From assembly GCA_937889545.1 (NCBI GenBank), contig CALAOT010000105.1:53221-117220 (forward strand): 64,000 nucleotides of DNA, written 5' to 3'. This DNA comes from an uncultured Opitutaceae bacterium (GTDB lineage: Bacteria; Verrucomicrobiota; Verrucomicrobiia; Opitutales; Opitutaceae). Below, piece after piece: positions 37,092 through 46,204 of this stretch. Both the position numbers and the translations under genes were made by a program. Numbering within the stretch: position 1 is the stretch's first letter; the number at the start of each line of letters is the position of its first letter. Below the pieces are notes generated by a model that worked only from the letters and a program-made list of their open reading frames with translations, was not told the origin of the DNA and did not search any database.

Positions 37092-40016
37092 ATGACTCGT
37101 GTGCTGCTTTCGGTGCCCCCGCACCTGCGAGATTTCATTCATTCCCCTGCGGGGCGACGGCTTTGGAGAGGGCGGCTTGCGGAGCTCGCCGGCGGGGCGG
37201 ATGTGTTTGTCGGAGCCGATCCCCGGTCGCGCCGCTTGGGGTCCGGCGGGGGTACGATCGCTCTTCTTGTGCAGGCGTGGAGCGATGGCCTGAGGCGCCA
37301 CCGCAAGTCTCTTTTCGAATGGCTGGAGGGTGGCCAGACTCTGGTGCTTCATGGGGGTGGCGAAAGCCGCCGCCTCCCAGTGTACGCGGCGCTCGGGAAA
37401 GTGTTCCTGCCGATGCCGGCGGTGGACGGACTCGCGCCGCGACGATTCGACCAGATGCTCGCGGATTTCCAGATCCCAGCTTACCAGCAGGTGCTCCAGG
37501 AAGCCGGCAAGAAAGCGGCGGTCCTCGTCACGGCAGGAGACGTCTGGCTCGATTTTGACCCGCTCCAGATCCCGGCCGCGACGGCGGACATCACCGGGAT
37601 CGGCATGAGAGTGCCGCCCGAGGTCGCACGCAACTTCGGCGTGTATTTCGTTGCGAGGGATCAAGGGGCCGCCGAAGGCAGCAAGCATCCGATCGCGTTC
37701 TTTTTGCAGAAGCCGGCTGCGGAGGAAATCCACCGGCTCTCGGCCCGTTATGATTTCTTTGTCGATACGGGCATGTGGCTCCTAAGCATCAGCGCCCTAA
37801 GGCTGCTGTTTCGCCGATGCGGCTGGGATGACAAGCGGGGCTGCTTCGCGACGCCTGACGGCCATCCGGGGCACCTAGACCTTTATACGGAGATCGGGTC
37901 CGCCCTCGGCAGTGAAACACGCGCCCCCGCCCGCCTTCGGCGCCTCGGCTGGTCCGCCCTGCGTGAGGCCGTAATCCCCCTAGAGGAGGCCCGGTTCTAC
38001 CACTTGGGATCAAGCCGCCAGATCTTTGAGTCGTTCGAGCACATCCAACGCGGGAAACTCTCTCCGCGGAGGACGCTTTGCGTTGCTACGCCACCGTCCG
38101 CCTTCACGAATTCCTCTTCCCTGCCTGTCTGGCTCGATGCCGTGGCGGCGGAGAACGCGCTTCGCCTCGACGGGCACAACATAGTCTCCGGGCTTCCTGC
38201 GAAGGCCCGGATCCGGTGGCTGGGGCAGGGCTGGTGCGTCGAGGCCGCGCCGGTTGGCCGCGACGAATGGGTCCTACGGGCGCACCATCTCGATGACACG
38301 CTGGGTGGCGCGGTGGGCGCCGGGGGGAGGATCTGCGGACGCGGGGCGCTCGAATGGCTCGCCGCCCGCGGCCTGCCCCAGCCAAAGCGAGAAGTCTTCG
38401 AGCTGCCTATATACCCGGTCCTGCCCGCCACCGAGATCGACCAGGATGCCCTGAGCTGGTTCTTCGATCCTCATCCGGATCCGGCTGTCGGGGCGCGCTT
38501 GGCGCGCCACCGCCGACTTTCCGCAGCGCAGATTCCCGAAGCCGTGAATTTCGCGCGTTGCTTCGCGGACCGCAGCGCGGCCCACGCCGGATGCCTACGC
38601 GCCGAATTTGAAGCCTGCGCCGCCGGGGCCGACATGCGGGTCTTCACGCATGATTTCGCGGCGATCTCCCTCTACGCGCGGCGGGATGCGCCGGCGCTCG
38701 GCCGCTGGTTGCGCAAGCAGGGGCCACAGATCCTTACGACGATAAACAAGCCCGAGCATGCCTCCCGACTTCTCCTGCTCCTGGCAGGGCTCGAGAAAGG
38801 GCGCAAGCGATCGGCATTCTTGAGCTCCAGCTACACCCGGCTGCAGGAATCGGTCATTGCATCGAACAGCCTGGGAATGTCCCGTCCGCGCCTCGCGCTT
38901 AAGGATGATCAGATCGTATGGGCACGCAGCCCCCTGCGCCTCGACCTGGCAGGGGGCTGGACGGACACCCCGCCCTATTGCTTCGAGTTTGGCGGCTGCG
39001 TCCTGAATGTCGCCGTGCTGTTGAACGGCCAGCCCCCGATACAGGCCTTTGTCCGCCCAATCCCGCACCTGAAGTTCAGGCTGCGTTCGATCGACCTGGG
39101 GTCGATGGAAGATATAGAGAGCTTTGCGGACCTGGCCTCCTTCCGCAGCGCCCACCTGAGCTTCAGCCTGCCGAAGGCGGCGCTGGCGCTCGCGGGTTTT
39201 CTGCCCGGATTCATTCCGGGCAGGCCTCCGGGCACCCTGCGTGAGCTGCTCAGGAGATTCGGCGGCGGGCTCGAGATCTCGCTCTTGAGCGCGGTGCCAA
39301 AGGGGTCAGGCCTGGGAACCTCCTCGATTCTGGGTGCGACGCTCCTCGGGGCGCTCAACCGCGCATGCGGCCTCGGCTGGGACCATGTGGACCTTTACCA
39401 CCGGGTCCTGTCGATTGAACAGTTGCTGACGACCGGCGGCGGATGGCAAGACCAGGCGGGTGCGCTTTTTGGTGGCGTCAAACTGATCGAAACGGAGCCG
39501 GGGCTAGCGCAAACGCCATGCGTGCGCTACCTGCCGGAAAACCTCCTTGGCGACGAGTATGCGAACCAGACGCTCCTTCTCTACTACACCGGCGTCACGC
39601 GCTTGGCCAAAGGCATTCTTAAGGAGATCGTGCACGACATGTTCCTGGCGCGATCGTCCACACTTCGCACGCTGGGGTTGATCCGCGCAAACGCCCAGCA
39701 TCTCCATCGCGCCCTGCAGGAGGGCGATCAGGCATCGCTGCATCGCTGCATCGCACGCTCGTGGGACCTCAACCGGCGGCTCGATCCCGGTACCACAACG
39801 CGGCAGATCGAGCGCGTAATACGATCTGCCGGCGTCGACCTAGCCGCCTGCAAGTTGCTCGGGGCCGGCGGGGGAGGCTACATGCTGTTGTGTGCGGACT
39901 CGCCTGAAGCCGGCCGCCGGATCCGTGCGCGGCTCGAAGAGCATCCCCTGAACGCCCGCGCCCGTTTCATCGACTTTCGTGTGTCCAGCCGCCCGGTCGA
40001 GGTGACCGTGAGCTGA
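37092..40016 (+). CDS. fkp: Bifunctional fucokinase/fucose-1-phosphate guanylyltransferase
   Basis: 974 aa, similar to Bacteroides Fkp (about 950 aa). The N-terminal half (about 1-480) is the GDP-fucose pyrophosphorylase-type domain with LGSGGGTIALL near residue 50 as the nucleotide loop and FVDTGMWLLS near 220. The C-terminal half is a GHMP kinase: substrate motif LDLAGGWTDTPPY near 615, ATP loop PKGSGLGTSSILG near 735, and motif 3 LGAGGGGYMLL near 922. Together they would convert L-fucose via fucose-1-phosphate to GDP-fucose for glycan decoration. An alternative start lies at 37050. No fucosyltransferase is adjacent. Confidence 0.9.
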   Translation: MTRVLLSVPPHLRDFIHSPAGRRLWRGRLAELAGGADVFVGADPRSRRLGSGGGTIALLVQAWSDGLRRHRKSLFEWLEGGQTLVLHGGGESRRLPVYAALGKVFLPMPAVDGLAPRRFDQMLADFQIPAYQQVLQEAGKKAAVLVTAGDVWLDFDPLQIPAATADITGIGMRVPPEVARNFGVYFVARDQGAAEGSKHPIAFFLQKPAAEEIHRLSARYDFFVDTGMWLLSISALRLLFRRCGWDDKRGCFATPDGHPGHLDLYTEIGSALGSETRAPARLRRLGWSALREAVIPLEEARFYHLGSSRQIFESFEHIQRGKLSPRRTLCVATPPSAFTNSSSLPVWLDAVAAENALRLDGHNIVSGLPAKARIRWLGQGWCVEAAPVGRDEWVLRAHHLDDTLGGAVGAGGRICGRGALEWLAARGLPQPKREVFELPIYPVLPATEIDQDALSWFFDPHPDPAVGARLARHRRLSAAQIPEAVNFARCFADRSAAHAGCLRAEFEACAAGADMRVFTHDFAAISLYARRDAPALGRWLRKQGPQILTTINKPEHASRLLLLLAGLEKGRKRSAFLSSSYTRLQESVIASNSLGMSRPRLALKDDQIVWARSPLRLDLAGGWTDTPPYCFEFGGCVLNVAVLLNGQPPIQAFVRPIPHLKFRLRSIDLGSMEDIESFADLASFRSAHLSFSLPKAALALAGFLPGFIPGRPPGTLRELLRRFGGGLEISLLSAVPKGSGLGTSSILGATLLGALNRACGLGWDHVDLYHRVLSIEQLLTTGGGWQDQAGALFGGVKLIETEPGLAQTPCVRYLPENLLGDEYANQTLLLYYTGVTRLAKGILKEIVHDMFLARSSTLRTLGLIRANAQHLHRALQEGDQASLHRCIARSWDLNRRLDPGTTTRQIERVIRSAGVDLAACKLLGAGGGGYMLLCADSPEAGRRIRARLEEHPLNARARFIDFRVSSRPVEVTVS

Positions 40017-40192
40017 GCGGATTCCGGGTAACGGGCCCAAGCGCCGTTTCAACCCCGAGCGCGATGCCGGCTTGATCGCGCGCCTAGACATTGGGTCGGC
40101 GCAAGTGAGCGCGAAGCAGGCAAAGCGCCGCCCCACACTGATCGACCTAGTGCTGCTCCTGCCCGGAGCTGGCGAAGGGCCCGAGTTACTCT

Positions 40193-40510
40193 CTATTTAA
40201 GCACCATCTCCCGGACGATCTCGCTTCCCAGCACGTCATTGAGGCTACCGCGATCAATCTCATTCTGATTCGATTTCGTTACGGAACCCTCGACCTTTTC
40301 TGCAATAGCATCGTACTTTTCGGTGAGACCGTCGAGAGCAGCCATGTTCAGATACGTGAGCGTAAGGATTATGTCCGGATCGCTCGGGTTGCGAGGATCG
40401 ACTGAATAAGCCGCGTAGGCGGTGATGATTCCGGCCTTCGGTTGTTCGCTGGAATCTAAATCATTTAATAAGATCGATATCCAATGATGGTGCGATTTTT
40501 CAACTGGATT
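40193..40510 (-). pseudogene. 3' remnant of a secreted or cytosolic protein gene
   Basis: The minus strand reads open from a TAG at 40511-40513 to a TAG at 40193-40195: HHWISILLNDLDSSEQPKAG, then IITAYAAYSVDPRNPSDPDI, then LTLTYLNMAALDGLTEKYDA and a C-terminus ending in GSEIVREMVLK. The composition is fully protein-like, but there is no start codon before the NM pair and no N-terminal half. The ending resembles a family of about 200-aa hypothetical proteins ending in REMxLK that I know only loosely. I read it as the surviving C-terminal half of a decayed gene. Confidence 0.6.
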
Positions 40511-40723
40511 CTATCTTTGGGCAAACAGGGACAATTCGATTTGCGCAACGAATTCCCTGATAGCCTGGTTGGTTAACGGACACGAGATTGTGATTTTGAA
40601 GAGAATAGCGGCTTTTCACCAACCGGTTGTCATTTGGTTTAGAACACGGGATGTCCCGCCGAGAACGACCGGCCATTAAACGTTGTCGGCCGTGCACCTA
40701 CCAAATCTCTGGATCAAATTCAG

Positions 40724-43135
40724 ATGACTGCAACAAACGGCCGCAAACACCTTTCAACTGCTCTGGTAACGATCACGCCCGGCACGATGGACCGCAGGAT
40801 GTCCTCAATCTTCGTCCCCACATTGGTTGCAATTGCAGCGATCGCAGGGTTGCCGGCACATGCGCAGAAAGTGATCGGCACAGTGGCCGTCGGTGTCAGT
40901 CCCGGCGCCATTGCCGTGAACCCGGTACAGAACAAGATCTATGTCGTTAACAATGGCAGCAACAGCGTGACCGTTATCGACGGCGTTTCGAATTCAATCA
41001 CCACCGTTGTCGACCCAAATGCCGTTCGCCCCCAAGCTGTTGCAGCCAACCTTGTTACCGGAAGTATCTACGTTGCAAACAACGGCAGTAACAACGTGAC
41101 CGTCATCGATGGGCGCACGAATGCAACGACCACCGTCAATGTTGGAATGGGTCCGTTTGCAATCGCCGTTAATCCTGTGACGAACAAGGTCTACGTCGCG
41201 AACAATGTCAGCAATGACGTGACGGTCATCGACGGAACCACGAATATAACGGCAACCATCGTCGTCGATTCCCTCGACCCTAAGGCCATCGCGGTAAACC
41301 CGATAACCAACCAAGTCTACGTTGCCACTTCGTCTTACTTCGCCATGGTTAACGTAGGCGACATTTGCGTTATTGACGGGACTACTAACGCCGTCACCCG
41401 AGTTGCCACGGGAGTCGGATGGAACAGCTTCGCCGTGAACCCGGCGACAAACAAGATTTACGCCGCGGAACGCGCCCCCGACGACGAAATATTCAACGTG
41501 AGCACAATGTTGATCATCGACGGAGCGACAAATTCGACCTCGGAGGTCACCGTGGGAATCAATCCGTTTGGTGCCGCGGTTAATCCGGTGACAAACAAGA
41601 TTTACGTGGCAAACGCGGGTGACCGACTCGCTCTCGCGAGAGGAAATACCGTAACTGTTTTCGACGGGATTGCGGGCACGACGTCAACGGTCGCGGTCGG
41701 AAATGGCGCCGCCGCCTATACGGCCGGAAACCGCCCGTTCGCAATTGGTGTGGATCCAGTTAGCAACAAGATATACGTCACCAATTACTTAAGTAACAAT
41801 ATGACAGTGATCGACGGGGCCACAGACGCAACCACTACTCTTACTGATTCAAATGCAGTCAATCCTCTAGCAGTCGCGGTGAATCCGGTGACGAACAAGG
41901 TCTACGTTGTAAACAGCGGCAGCAACAACGTGACGGTCATCGATGGGACTACTCCGGGCGCACCGTCCTTCACGACCCAGCCTCAGGCGCAGACCGTGAA
42001 TACGGGCGCGCCAGTCGCATTGAACGCGGCTGCAGGAGCCACGTTGACGCCAGTATATCGATGGTATTTCAACGGCGCGCCTCTTTCGGACGCCGGCGGC
42101 GTCTCCGGGACATCGACCTCCACGCTCTATCTGAGCGGAGGCGCAACTCTGGCCAACACCGGAATCTACAGCTGCGTGGCGACCAACGGCGAAGGCAGCA
42201 TGAGCAGCAACGAGGTACCGCTCAGGATAGTCAACTCGTCGACACAGGGCCGGTTAATCAACATTTCCACCCGCGCCGTCGTTGGAAACGCTGGCAGTAT
42301 CCTGATTTCGGGCTTTGTGGTCAGAGGAGCAGGATCAAAGACGTTGGTTCTGCGCGCCATAGGTCCGGCGCTTTCGAGCCTAGGCGTCTCCGATATATTG
42401 CCTGATCCGGTTCTTCTCCTCTACGACGGCTTCAACCCGGCGAATCAAGTCACCGTTGATTCAGGCTGGCAGAACCCGCCCTCAGTTCCAGGCGGTCCTT
42501 GGACCGGAAAAGCCACGCCAGTCGACGCGACAGCGTTCGATTTCGCGCAGGTCGGCGCCTTCGGACTCACTCCGGGATCAAACGACTCTGCGATTAGGAT
42601 CACCTTGCCCGCCGGAGCCTATTCATCCCAAGTGACCACTGCCTACACTTCCAATATCGCCGGAACGAAAATCGGCACGGGCGTGGCCCTCGAGGAGGTA
42701 TATGATGAAGATATCGGGAACCTAGGCGCGCAGCTCGTCAACTTGTCATCGCGCGCATTTGTTGGGACAGGTGACAACATCCTTGTAACGGGCTTTGTAG
42801 TCTCGGGATCGACTTCCCAGACGCTCCTTATCCGAGCATCCGGACCAGCGCTCGTTCCTTTTGGCGTTCCCGGAACGCTTCCCGATCCCCTGCTCCAGCT
42901 CTTCGATGGCAAGCAGGAACTCGTGGCCTCGAATTTCCGCTGGGGAGGAAACGCGCAGTTTGCAAGTGCTGCGTCGACCGCGGGTGCATTCACCTGGAAC
43001 GATCCTTCGAGCGACGATTCGGCGATCTTGATCACGCTTCCACCGGGGAACTATACCGCCCAAGTCGCCGGCAACAGCGGAGACACGGGTGTCGCCCTCA
43101 TTGAGGTCTACGCTATGCCCGAAACGTCGCAGTGA
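40724..43135 (+). CDS. YVTN beta-propeller protein with Ig-like and repeat domains
   Basis: 803 aa. Signal peptide around residues 26-47 (IFVPTLVAIAAIAGLPAHA). Residues 50-415 hold about eight 45-residue repeats built on VNPVTNKIYVANNGSNNVTVIDG, the YVTN beta-propeller blade. Residues 420-510 are Ig-like (PSFTTQPQAQTVNTGAPVAL...GIYSCVATNGEG). Two copies of a roughly 140-residue domain follow, each opening R-L/V-INISTRAVVG or LVNLSSRAFVG, with ISGFVV, LRAIGPAL and ending ALEEVYD/ALIEVYA. The same domain ends the GH5 protein at 59.4 kb. Probably surface or secreted; ligand unknown. Confidence 0.85.
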   Translation: MTATNGRKHLSTALVTITPGTMDRRMSSIFVPTLVAIAAIAGLPAHAQKVIGTVAVGVSPGAIAVNPVQNKIYVVNNGSNSVTVIDGVSNSITTVVDPNAVRPQAVAANLVTGSIYVANNGSNNVTVIDGRTNATTTVNVGMGPFAIAVNPVTNKVYVANNVSNDVTVIDGTTNITATIVVDSLDPKAIAVNPITNQVYVATSSYFAMVNVGDICVIDGTTNAVTRVATGVGWNSFAVNPATNKIYAAERAPDDEIFNVSTMLIIDGATNSTSEVTVGINPFGAAVNPVTNKIYVANAGDRLALARGNTVTVFDGIAGTTSTVAVGNGAAAYTAGNRPFAIGVDPVSNKIYVTNYLSNNMTVIDGATDATTTLTDSNAVNPLAVAVNPVTNKVYVVNSGSNNVTVIDGTTPGAPSFTTQPQAQTVNTGAPVALNAAAGATLTPVYRWYFNGAPLSDAGGVSGTSTSTLYLSGGATLANTGIYSCVATNGEGSMSSNEVPLRIVNSSTQGRLINISTRAVVGNAGSILISGFVVRGAGSKTLVLRAIGPALSSLGVSDILPDPVLLLYDGFNPANQVTVDSGWQNPPSVPGGPWTGKATPVDATAFDFAQVGAFGLTPGSNDSAIRITLPAGAYSSQVTTAYTSNIAGTKIGTGVALEEVYDEDIGNLGAQLVNLSSRAFVGTGDNILVTGFVVSGSTSQTLLIRASGPALVPFGVPGTLPDPLLQLFDGKQELVASNFRWGGNAQFASAASTAGAFTWNDPSSDDSAILITLPPGNYTAQVAGNSGDTGVALIEVYAMPETSQ

Positions 43136-43254
43136 GGTTTCCGTTCTGGGTGTGCGATGACAATGTGGTTTCGCCGGATGTAGCCCGCGAAACTGCTTGC
43201 CAGGGCTTTTTCAACGAACCGTAAAACCCACTCTTTGCCAGTAGGTTGGGCAAT

Positions 43255-43291
43255 GTCGCGGTAGCCAAGTGGTAGGGCCGAGGCCTGCAAA
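43255..43291 (+). pseudogene. Truncated tRNA-Cys copy
   Basis: The sequence matches the 5' half of the intact tRNA-Cys at 44257: GCGGTAGCCAAGTGGTA then a GAGGCCTGCAAAA anticodon region with one substitution. The 3' half (variable loop, T arm, acceptor 3' strand) is missing. The match extends about 90 bp upstream into the promoter region (43185-43254 against 44187-44256). It marks an old integration, excision or duplication event at this tRNA. Confidence 0.8.
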
Positions 43292-43418
43292 AACGAATCG
43301 TCAGACTTAACCTTATTCACCCCAGGCATCTGGCGCTACCCCGAGTTGGAGATGAACTCGTTAAGATGAAAAACGAGCCCCCCTGAGTCATCCTGAATGT
43401 GCTCAAATTCTGAAATCG

Positions 43419-43439
43419 GGTGACAACAAAGGTGACAAC
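43419..43439 (+). repeat. GGTGACAAC pair separated by AAA, possible old integrase arm site
   Basis: Two perfect copies of GGTGACAAC separated by AAA (12-bp period), 128 bp to the right of the truncated tRNA-Cys. The same 9-AAA-9 architecture with different 9-mers occurs beside the att sites of elements 1 and 2. No recombinase gene remains here, so this may be the trace of a lost element. Confidence 0.5.
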
Positions 43440-43549
43440 TTTTCCCGGCGGGAATCGGAGCGCATTTCGCCCCTGCTTCCGCGGCTCAAGTCATCCGCGG
43501 CACATTGATTTTTTCTTGCGTTATGCGCCATTGGCGTACACGCTTCTTA

Positions 43550-43867
43550 GTGGAGTTTATTCGCTTTCCTTCGTTTGAAAGGTCGGTTTCTTGAATTCTA
43601 ACAGAAACCGACATTTTCGAGCTCGAGCTGGCTCTCCTCCTTAATCCCGAGGCAGGCGATGTGATTCCCGGCGCCAGAGGCCTCCGCAAACTCCGCCGAC
43701 CGGCAAGCGGACGCGGCAAACGCGGCGGCGCTCGCGTCATCTACTATTCTGTCACATACGAACGAAAGATCCTCCTTCTTTACGCCTACGCAAAGAACGT
43801 CCAGGGCGACCTAACACCCGCGCAAGCAAAACAACTCTCACAAATCGTCCACAAGGAATTTCCATGA
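43550..43867 (+). pseudogene. RelE/HigB-type toxin with in-frame TGA
   Basis: From GTG 43550 the frame reads VEFIRFPSFERSVS, a TGA at 43592-43594, then ILTETDIFELELALLLNPEA and onward through LRKLRRPASGRGKRGGARVIYY to ...SQIVHKEFP. The alignment to HigB2/RelE-like toxins (F-x-R...LTDDEY...NPEAGDVIPGxGGLRKLRW...GKRGGxRVIYY) is continuous across the stop. The core GLRKLR and GKRGGARVIYY are intact. A GTG at 43661 could give only the C-terminal 68 residues. It overlaps the antitoxin by ATGA. Either inactivated or dependent on readthrough. Confidence 0.8.
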
Positions 43868-44154
43868 AAAAGACTGCATTCAACGAGCTCTTGCAGGGTG
43901 TACGTGAGGCAGGCTCTTACCTTCGCGGCAATCGCAAGGCCGCTGCCCGCATCGACCGGATTTCTCCAGATTCCATCGCCGCGGTACGAGGCAAACTTGG
44001 TTTCAGCCAAACGCAATTTGCTCACGCGATTGGCATCAGCCTCGACACGCTTCAGAACTGGGAACAGGGGCGGCGCCAACCCACCGGCCCCGCAAAAGTG
44101 CTTCTCAAGGTGGCTGCTAAACACCCTGAGGCGATTCTAGAGTCTGTTTCCTGA
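43864..44154 (+). CDS. XRE-family antitoxin
   Basis: 96 aa. The helix-turn-helix is clear in ISPDSIAAVRGKLGFSQTQFAHAIGISLDTLQNWEQGRRQP, residues about 36-76, followed by GPAKVLLKVAAKHPEAIL, the HigA/NadS-like ending. It normally follows its toxin and represses the pair. The start ATG overlaps the toxin stop (ATGA). The coding sequence is intact while the toxin is interrupted, so it may persist as an orphan regulator. Confidence 0.88.
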   Translation: MKKTAFNELLQGVREAGSYLRGNRKAAARIDRISPDSIAAVRGKLGFSQTQFAHAIGISLDTLQNWEQGRRQPTGPAKVLLKVAAKHPEAILESVS

Positions 44155-44256
44155 AGAATGCGGGCCGTCTTGGTTGGTGGGCTTTCCGCGAAATTGCTTG
44201 TCAGCCCTTTTCGATCGAACCGTAATACCCCCCTTTTCCCGGCATAGTTGAGCAAG

Positions 44257-44337
<81 letters not shown>

Positions 44338-44378
44338 GCTGCTTGGGCATCAAAGAGATACGTGGACCGGAAGGGCCA

Positions 44379-44399
44379 CTGTCAGTGAAAGTGTCAGTA
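44379..44399 (+). repeat. Element 1 left arm-type repeat pair
   Basis: CTGTCAGTG-AAA-GTGTCAGTA: two related 9-mers on a 12-bp period, 46 bp right of att core 1. Matches the pair at the right end of element 1 (50393-50413). Candidate binding sites for the N-terminal domain of integrase 1. Confidence 0.6.
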
Positions 44400-44529
44400 G
44401 ATTGGGGCGGGGACCGACTACCCTGCCACAATTCGCCGGTACTCCGCTGAAACTCGCCCGCTACTCGCTAACGCGAGTCCCTCGGGTTGCCTTACGATTC
44501 GGAACATCCGAATGGGGCAACGATTCACA

Positions 44530-45546
44530 ATGTTCCGCAGGGCATCGGTCTTTTACTGCCAGGACAGGGAAACCGGCCAGCAGGAGAGCCTTCGCACCAA
44601 GGACCAGGGAGAGGCACGCCTACTCGTGCATTCCAAGAACGAGTCTTTCCGCCAGCCCATGCTTAACCTCCAAATGGCCCGCACCTATCTCTCTGCGACC
44701 GACCCCGAGATTGCCCGCCGCACCTGGCAAGCCGCCATGGACGAGATGGCCAAGTCCAAGCAGGGTCCCACGCTGGTTCGTCATAGCCGCGCGATGCAGG
44801 ATAAGGCATTCGACCTGATCCGGAACCTGCCGATCCTGGAGACCCAACCCATTGCCTTCCTAAATGTCCTTGAGGAAGGCACGGTCTCAACAAGCGTATT
44901 CCTTCGGCGGCTTCATAACTTTGCCCTCGATATGGCCTGGCTTCCTTGGGCCGTACTGCCGAAGAGACGCTGGCCGAAGATTCGCTTCAAAGAAAAGCGT
45001 GCGGTCACATTGGCTGAGCACCAAGCCATTGTTGCCAATGAATCCAATCCCGAGCGCAGGGCCTACTATGAATGCTGCTGGCACCTGGGCGGAGCTCAGA
45101 CCGATATCGCCAAACTCACCGCCGAGGATGTCGACTGGCAGAATAAGATTGTTAGCTTCCACAGGCAGAAGACCGGCACGCCTTCCATTATCCGCTTTGG
45201 CAGCGAGCTTGAGGCAGTATTGCGCTCACTCCCCCATTTCGGCCCGCTCTTCCCCAACCACCAGAACAAGCGGGAAACCCACCGTTCACGTGAATTTGCG
45301 CGTTGCTGCCACCGAGTCGGAATTACTGGCATCACCCTGCACAGCTATAGGTACGCCTGGGCCGAGCGCGCCAAGACGTGCGGTTACCCGGAAAGATTCG
45401 CCCAGGAGGCCCTGGGACACAACAGCAACGCCGTGCACCGCGCTTATGCCAAGAATGCGCAGGTTATTCTACCGCCTTTGGAAGACTATGAAAGGAACAT
45501 GGCAGCCGTCCCTTCTATTCCTCTTCCAACAGCTGCTGCCGTTTGA
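44530..45546 (+). CDS. Tyrosine recombinase/integrase of element 1
   Basis: 338 aa from MFRRASVFYCQD (a second ATG at 44512 adds six residues). N-terminal arm-binding/SAM-like region to about residue 155, then the catalytic domain: box I WHLGGAQTDIAKLTAEDVDW, beta-hairpin FHRQKTG with Lys214, box II LHSYRYAWAERA (His271, Arg274), ALGHNSNAVHRAYAK (His297, nucleophile Tyr306). The first catalytic Arg expected in box I (GLRxSEL) is replaced by Ala/Gln (GGAQTDI). Integrase 2 has the same change. Lies 200 bp from att core 1 reading inward. Not IntI: I see no IntI-specific insert. Confidence 0.9.
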   Translation: MFRRASVFYCQDRETGQQESLRTKDQGEARLLVHSKNESFRQPMLNLQMARTYLSATDPEIARRTWQAAMDEMAKSKQGPTLVRHSRAMQDKAFDLIRNLPILETQPIAFLNVLEEGTVSTSVFLRRLHNFALDMAWLPWAVLPKRRWPKIRFKEKRAVTLAEHQAIVANESNPERRAYYECCWHLGGAQTDIAKLTAEDVDWQNKIVSFHRQKTGTPSIIRFGSELEAVLRSLPHFGPLFPNHQNKRETHRSREFARCCHRVGITGITLHSYRYAWAERAKTCGYPERFAQEALGHNSNAVHRAYAKNAQVILPPLEDYERNMAAVPSIPLPTAAAV

Positions 45547-45639
45547 ACGTCCTAATGATCCGCGGCGACGGCTGGCGCGCCGCCTGCCCTAGCAGGAGGC
45601 GTGACAGACGGAGACGTCGGATCCGGTAGTTGGTTAGGC
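45542..45639 (-). repeat. attC-like site A
   Basis: 98-bp imperfect palindrome. On the minus strand it opens GCCTAAC (R''-type RYYYAAC, 45639-45633) and ends GTTCAAA at the integrase stop codon. The centre carries GCCTGCCCTAGCAGGAGGC and a conserved GGATCC-type inner arm. It lies 3' of cassette gene A, whose TAA stop is inside GCCTAAC. About 90% identical to sites B and D. Confidence 0.75.
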
Positions 45640-46092
45640 ATCTTTCTCGTGGCGCTTCCTGCCATTGGGCAACACAGCTGCCTGCCGATTTGCCAGTTCA
45701 TGCAAGATTCCATCGATTGATATTGGGCGAAACCGAATCTGGAAAATCGGTATCCGTAGCCCGAAATTCTCGAACAGATACAGGCGCAGTTTCCTCGTCC
45801 CAAATCCTAGCTTCCATTGGTCAAGATTCCAAAGGTTGCCGTTAAAGCAATCACCCGGCCGAAGAACTCCATAAGGAATGCCATAACACCTCCCAATTAT
45901 CCTAAGAATCATCAGTACCTTCGAAGCGTCCAGATCGTTCGCAGCGAAAAGGCCGGATAGTTCCGTGTCATCGAGCACCTTTCGCCGGAACATGAATTGC
46001 CTTATTGCAGCGAAACGCACGATTACCCACACCACCACAGTCATTATTGTTATTACAACAACCTGATCCATCCCATTTGTTTCCAGGTTCAT
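45634..46092 (-). CDS. Cassette gene A, hypothetical membrane-anchored protein
   Basis: 152 aa. One N-terminal transmembrane helix (VVVITIMTVVVWVIVRFAAI, residues 10-29), then a soluble domain: LDDTELSGLFAANDLDASKVLMILRIIGRCYGIPYGVLRPGD. The ending LPNGRKRHEKDA uses the TAA inside attC site A. GC content is lower than the chromosome. No family recognised. No visible promoter; expression probably depends on upstream cassettes. Confidence 0.7.
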   Translation of the reverse strand: MNLETNGMDQVVVITIMTVVVWVIVRFAAIRQFMFRRKVLDDTELSGLFAANDLDASKVLMILRIIGRCYGIPYGVLRPGDCFNGNLWNLDQWKLGFGTRKLRLYLFENFGLRIPIFQIRFRPISIDGILHELANRQAAVLPNGRKRHEKDA

Positions 46093-46106
46093 TCGCGAGG
46101 GTTTGT

Positions 46107-46204
46107 GCCTAACGTCCTAGTGATCCGCGGCGACGGATGGCGTGCCTCCTGCTCCAGCAGGAGGCGTGACAGACGGAGATGTCGGATCCGGTAGTTGGTT
46201 CGGC
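46107..46204 (-). repeat. attC-like site B
   Basis: 98 bp bounded by GCCTAAC (46107-46113) and GTTCGGC (46198-46204). Central perfect 10-bp stem GCCTCCTGCT/AGCAGGAGGC with a 2-nt loop, and inner GATCCG/CGGATC and CGAC/GTCG pairings. This is the R''-L''-L'-R' layout of integron attC sites. Confidence 0.8.

Noticed and set aside
40900..41960. Regularly spaced repeats suggesting CRISPR
   Set aside because: They are degenerate, 3-periodic and encode YVTN propeller blades; no CRISPR array is seen anywhere in the window.
44530..45546. Element 1 recombinase as an integron integrase (IntI)
   Set aside because: No IntI-type extra helix between the catalytic boxes, altered box I, and close kinship to the element 2 integrase, which has no attC sites.
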